Positions 59,134 to 64,000 of a stretch of 64,000 bases of DNA are shown one piece after another (the stretch's first letter is position 1; each line of letters begins with the position of its first letter). The translations under genes and the position numbers were made by a program. The notes beneath the pieces were generated by a model. That model had not been told where the DNA came from. It worked only from the letters and a program-made list of their open reading frames with translations, and did no database searches. Origin of the DNA: Aquila chrysaetos chrysaetos (taxonomy: Eukaryota; Chordata; Aves; Accipitriformes; Accipitridae); assembly GCF_900496995.4 (NCBI RefSeq), contig NC_044012.1:6572001-6636000 (forward strand), written 5' to 3'.

Positions 59134-61983
59134 CCCTTCCAATTAACAGTGTAAACCCTATCCATTTTTGGAAAGCGTAATTGTGTAGTTTCCTGTGGCA
59201 GCATGTTCAGAGCTCCGTTGACATGGGAGCAGTGACAGCTGATGGCTCTGATGCTGTATTTCATTGCTGGAAGCAGAGTAAGCTGTTGCAGAGTAGTGTA
59301 AGTGGTAAACCACTTCTTGGAAGCCCAGTCAGCGCAAATGAGATCCCCGTCTTTTGTCCGAGCCACTCACACCACCAGCAAACACTTCTGAAGCAGAGGC
59401 TACTCGGATGCTCTCCGAGCCGTGGTGGGAACTAGGTTGTATAAAACCTCATTGAAACCACTTCCACGTTTTACCCACGCTCAACCTGTTTGTCTTGAAA
59501 CGTTGTCTCAGAGAGAAGCCAGCAGATAAAACCCAAGGTATTAGACCCATTTTACATTTCAACAAGTGCAGGACGCAAACTGCAACATGTTTGTTTTAAG
59601 TGTTCTGGAGGGTTTGGCGTTTCGTGGTGTGAGAATTGGCTCCCTGCTGTGTGAAGTATTCGCATGTGGATTTGCGCTGCGTGGGAAACTGGGAAGTGCT
59701 GGCATAGTGGAAAAGAGAGGGGAAAGCTCTGCTGGGAAAGTAAGAGGGGGCTGGATATTATTCACTTGGGGCAGAAGTCTTTTCCTAATTCCTTTTAAGA
59801 GGGCAGTTTGTCTTGGACAGCATAGCATTGACTTTTGGAGTGGTTGAGGAAGACAGGAAGTCATTACTGGATGCACACGAAAATTAGAGAGCTCAGATCA
59901 TTTTAGAGATATTAAAAAAGGTCAGTGAAAGTCCAGAGGTCTTTGCTGCTCAAACTATCCCACCCTTTGAAATCTGCCTGCTCTCGCACTTATGGTTATG
60001 GACCCCATCTTCTGAGGTGTAGGTATGCCTTTTATCTTATGGTGTCTTCTTCTGAGTCCTCAGGTTCAAGACCTTTAGGGGGAGCGGTTTGCCCTCACTC
60101 AGATCTTCATGGGGCCAGGAAATGGGCTGCTCTACTTTATGGGAAACGAGTAATTAGGTCTTACCAAATTCAAGGTACCTGGCTGTGGGGAGCAGGCAAC
60201 TTCCTTGCTAGTTCTTCTAGAAAAGGATGGAGAAATTCTTTGCATGCTTCTGTGATGCTACACTAGATTTTAATATACAGAAGTACATAAATTCATGGAG
60301 CAATTCTGAAATCTCTATTTTGTCCAAAGGATGAGTAATGTTGTAATCGTATCACCATATTTAAAAAAACCAAAACCAAAAATCCTATGAGTTTTTGGAT
60401 GATGAAAGAAATAGTAGCATTTAGTCCACCCCAAGATTTTTTTTTTTTTGTAATTTCTGCCTATTTGCAGCTTAATAACTGAATATGAGAAAGTATAATT
60501 TTAAACAGCTTTCTCTGCTTTCTTCTTGTCCACATAAAGTGGTGCTGCACTCAGTCAATGGAGGAGGCAGATGAGTCATCCAGCCAAGATGCAGCTTTCC
60601 GGGGTATGTTGCTCATGAGCTGTCGTGCAGAAAAGAGCTGATAGTGTTTGGATGTAGGGGTTCCTCCTAAATCCCTCTTTTCCATAGTTTCAGTGGGCTT
60701 TGGATGGATCCTTTCCATGCAACTGTCATCATGCTCGGGCCCGTGATATCCGGGAGACGTATATGCAAAGGCAATGCGCAGAAGCATCTTTGTAGGAAAA
60801 GTGCTTCCTGGGCAGTGCTGACTCCCAGCGATCTGCAGTCAGCGCAGCGAAGGAGCCCACCGCGGGAAGGGTCATGAACCACTGCAGGAACAGCGATGCT
60901 GCTCCCGCCGGGGACATCCTGGCAGCTTCTTGTACCGGGGCCCTGGCAGCACTGAGGCCAGATCTTTTTAAGGAAGCTCGTTGAAAATGGAAAGCCTTCA
61001 TTTTCTTTTTTAAGTGTCACGGTGGGTTTTAGATACCAGGTAGAAACCAAGGGGACGAGGCCATCCAGGGCCAACTTCCTTCATTGTATTGGCGATAAAT
61101 AGAGACGAACTGCCAAGTGCAGCACAGATTGACCTTAATGGAGAGCTCTGTCTTCTGCCTGAGGCCAGGAGCCCCGATCATTCCTGCTGTGAAATGGCCC
61201 CTGAGAGGTTTCTCGTCAGGAAGGAGGTCTCCCTAAATTGTACAGTCAGAAGCACTGAGGTCTTCCTCCAAACCAAGCAGAGATCTCTGGGCCTTGGCAA
61301 TAACTGTACCCTCGTGGTCCCCGTGGCCTTATCAGAGCATCTCTGCCGGTGTTTGATTAACAGCAAGTGTTGTAGCAACAGCTGCCAGTTTTGTCCTCCT
61401 TTTGCCATTTTTATTATTACTATTCTATTAATTTTGCAGGGCCAGAGGTAGGGACATACATCCTCGTCTCTGACCCTGGCATCTCCATGTCATATTCCTC
61501 TATATCTCTGCACGCTCCTTACTTTAAGGGCTAATTGTGTGGGTAGAGGGAAACTGTGTAAAGACCTCAGAGCCAGCCGCTGCCAACTGCACGCTGCTCT
61601 TTCTGGTCCTCATTTCAGAATCAAATCAAACTCTCACTAAACCCAGTGGAAAACCTTCTTTTGACTGTGGTGGTGGTTGTCCTGAGCTCTTACCAAAACC
61701 ATAGAAGAGGTGTGTTAAAGCACAAATGAATTTTCCTCAAAGGCAACCTTGTTTTGTGAGTAGCTGAGCATCTCCTGCTGCATGAGAAGCACTCTCGATT
61801 TCTCTTGGGTTCGGTGGGAGTTTTGGTGCTCAGCTCCTCCTGCGAGGTGCTCAGCCTTGGACAGGATGGGACCTTTCTCCTTGGTGAACCATTCGGGGAG
61901 CTAATGCTGAAATACACTCATGTAACTGTTTGAATTCCCAGGTCATATGGTTTATCTAGAGATCTGCTCAGAGGTGAGTGTGA

Positions 61984-62076
61984 AATAATAATGCCTTGCA
62001 CTTCCTGGGTGCCTTTCATCTTTCCAAATATTTATTAATTAGCCCTCAAAACACCCCTGCGAGGCAGATAAGAGAT
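61984..62076 (+). mobile_element. Ancient amniote L2/MIR-like interspersed repeat fragment
   Basis: The order AATAATGCCTTGCACTTCC, GTGCCTTTCATC, ATTAATTAGCCCTCA, AACACCCCTGCGAGGCAG resembles the common old amniote repeat that reads 'CTTTACAAAC...TTAATCCTCACAACACCCCTGTGAGGTAG'. The downstream part (usual 'CATTTTACAGATG' region) is eroded. Family assignment is from memory of the consensus. Confidence 0.5.
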
Positions 62077-62880
62077 GGATGGATACAGCTCTTTTCACGC
62101 ACCACTGGAACCAAGCAGCTGTCTGGCTGTATAAAACAACACTGCCCGCAGTTTGGGGCAGATTAGGAAGTAGATAACAAACCTGTATCTTGTTGAGGGT
62201 GCAGAGAGAATTTAGCTAGAGAGAATTTAATTACCTCTGCTGGAGCTTGGCCAGTAAGTCAAGGCTCGCCTCCCTGCTTTCATTGCTTTCACCGTGGAGT
62301 CTGTAACTCTGTCAGGTTCTCGTCCCGTTCAAAGGATGATCCTGCACCTTGGTCTGGCTTAAGTGGGTGTAGGGCTGGGACCAGAGAACCCTTCCCGGGA
62401 CTCTGCGCCTGCCTTGTTTCCCCAAAGATTCGCCCTGGTGCCTGTTATCCTGGCAAGCAAAGTTCTCTACTTTACATTGAGATTCCCTCTGTGGTATCCC
62501 CAGGGCAATCGCAGCTGCACAACACGAATTCCCTTCTGTTTGCTTTTGCAGGATGTCATTCTAGAGCATAAAAATGTTGAAGCTAGAACGCAAATTTTAC
62601 CTATTTTGTGTTAATGCTTCTTATTAAATCTCCAGACTCTCTTTAAAGCTTCATAGAGAGCAATTTATTGTAAAGCTACACTTATTGTATTTTATGTCCA
62701 CTGTAATTGCTTGTTTCATCTAATTCAGGTTATACTCATGTATAACAAAGACTAGCCCAAGATAGGAAGAGATGAATTATTAATCAAGAAAGTTTGGGAA
62801 TTAAGATTATAAGCATACATACCAGATATATGTGTAATATTTAGAAACCGATCTGAAAGGACTTATGCAATGTGCTTTAA

Positions 62881-63010
62881 TCAAATTTTGAAAAGAAAAT
62901 GACCAATACATCAAATCTTGAAAAGGAATTGACCAATAAATCAAATCTGGAAATAGAAGCGATGGATAAATCAGGTCTAAAAAAGCAAACAACCAATATG
63001 TCAAATGCAC
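62881..63010 (+). repeat. 30-bp minisatellite, four units plus a partial
   Basis: Units begin at 62881, 62911, 62941, 62971 and 63001, each starting TCAAAT or TCAGGT, with GACCAATAA-like ends. Because 30 is divisible by three, the minus strand carries an open frame with a ten-residue periodicity (DLIYWS-like). This is a by-product and not a protein call. Confidence 0.92.
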
Positions 63011-64000
63011 GGTGTGTTCGTTAAAGTAAGGAATTGCTTGTATGTGACTGAATCTTCATGCTACAATCATGCAATTAAATACTTGAAATCCTTAAATAAC
63101 AAATTATATGTGCAGGTGTACACACATGTGCCTGTATATATGTACACAAAGTAAACACGTGTCTCTGCAGTGTTTTGAGCCACACTAACAGCATAGAGTA
63201 TTTGCTGAAGTCTCCTAGGAGTACCTAGGATTTCAGTTTGAAATCTCTCCATTTCAACCTGAACAGCTCATGATTCCAGCTCTTTTGAAAATGGTAATTT
63301 TTAATATAGCCCAGATTTTAAAAATGATGAGATATGCCTTGTTCTGAAAGCTTTCTGCTTTTGTTTTCCGATTCGAATTGTACACCAGCAGCAACACAAA
63401 CTCCTTTGGCTAATTCAAAGGATTTTGATAGACAGCTTGGGCCCAAAGCATATTTTCAAGATCAAGACTATAAAAATCTCACTATGGAAAAATCATCATT
63501 TGCCTCACTGACTTTGATTTACATCTATGTTACAGAGCCATGAAATTTAAAATAAGATGACCTAAATTGTCCTATAATAATGTGGGCATGAACGTATACT
63601 CCTGGTGGCAGAGTTTCTCTGTCACTATACCAAATGAAATCTAGTTTTTAGTGCCAATCAGTTAGGCATCGTTAACCCTTTAAGAATGTTATTAGCATTC
63701 TCACAAAGCTTTTCATCATGTAACAAATGTTTTCAGACTAAACTTGTTGAGGTCAAAGAATCCAAGCCGGTAAGATTTAGGACTTTTTTGTCCTCTACAA
63801 TAATATGTATACACTCTCATTCACACCAAGTATAAATTATTAGCAGTGGTTTTAAAAAGCTTGCAAAAATGTAATATTTAAGTTAAAAAGCAGTCCTTCG
63901 TAAGCTGTCCCCAACTTCTACTGGAAATATGTGCTCCTCCCCCTCATCCCTTTTTTGCTGTATAGTAGAAAAATTGCTCTGTACGTGCATCCTCCAGGAT

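Larger units (their letters stand above)
55061..64000. other. Downstream intergenic DNA, no gene recognised
   Basis: Short unrecognisable frames only. It contains the T8-A21 junction, the G/T tract, an L2/MIR-like fragment and the 30-bp minisatellite. Nothing resembling a coding exon with flanking splice sites and conserved residues was identified. Confidence 0.6.

Noticed and set aside
59314-59345. A TTSWKPSQRK-like reading resembling part of the long MAF tail
   Set aside because: A stop codon lies just before it in that frame, there is no acceptor, and only W-K-P aligns. Chance match.
58926-59366. A 146-codon minus-strand frame rich in Lys/Asn/Gln/Thr
   Set aside because: The open frame is produced by the G/T-only tract. 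The flanking residues show no known domain.
62881-63010. Regular 30-bp repeats resembling a CRISPR array
   Set aside because: Units are directly adjacent with no unique spacers and are degenerate, in a vertebrate genome. It is a minisatellite.
1-64000. tRNA, rRNA, endogenous retrovirus or a second protein gene
   Set aside because: No cloverleaf with A/B boxes, no rRNA-like sequence, no gag/pol/env-like frames, LTR pairs or conserved exons were recognised on either strand.

Overview
The window looks like a gene-poor stretch of vertebrate chromosome, most likely from a bird. It contains one recognisable protein-coding gene, MAF (c-Maf), whose CDS lies on the + strand at 32974-34072. There is no operon-like packing. 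Degenerate CR1 LINE tails are present, one good and one weak, and other transposon remains are sparse. Together with the MAF protein this points to a sauropsid, and the low repeat load favours a bird. The species cannot be read from the sequence.

Layout. 1-31100 is upstream intergenic DNA without convincing exons. It holds a possible CR1 tail, a short tandem duplication, a strong hairpin, copies of a small palindromic repeat, and AT-rich blocks with homeodomain or POU words that could be enhancers. About 31120-33760 is a large CpG island covering the MAF promoter, 5' leader and most of the coding sequence. The core promoter is compact and well ordered: a 17-bp palindrome, a PBX-MEIS site, an octamer-like site, an inverted CCAAT box, a full CRE, a TATA box and a half-MARE. 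The leader (about 700 nt) is built largely from simple repeats and carries several upstream ORFs, two pairs of which overlap stop-to-start. The MAF coding sequence is intact in content, but it changes frame inside a GGC (polyglycine) tract. Its stop codon overlaps a consensus splice donor, the known basis of short and long MAF isoforms. The 3'UTR runs to about 36365 and begins with degenerate repeats of the stop/donor sequence itself.

36366-64000 is downstream intergenic DNA. It holds a second GC-rich, CpG-rich block at about 41160-41720 with no recognisable gene, a 300-bp pyrimidine tract beginning with (TTTTC)n, an inverted pair of repeats near 47.4-47.6 kb, a degenerate antisense CR1 3' end (54610-55060), an old L2/MIR-like fragment (61984-62076) and a 30-bp minisatellite (62881-63010).

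No rRNA, tRNA, CRISPR array, retrovirus or second gene was recognised. The second exon of the long MAF isoform was not found. Calls made from memory of families (MAF domains, CR1, binding motifs) were not tested by database search.
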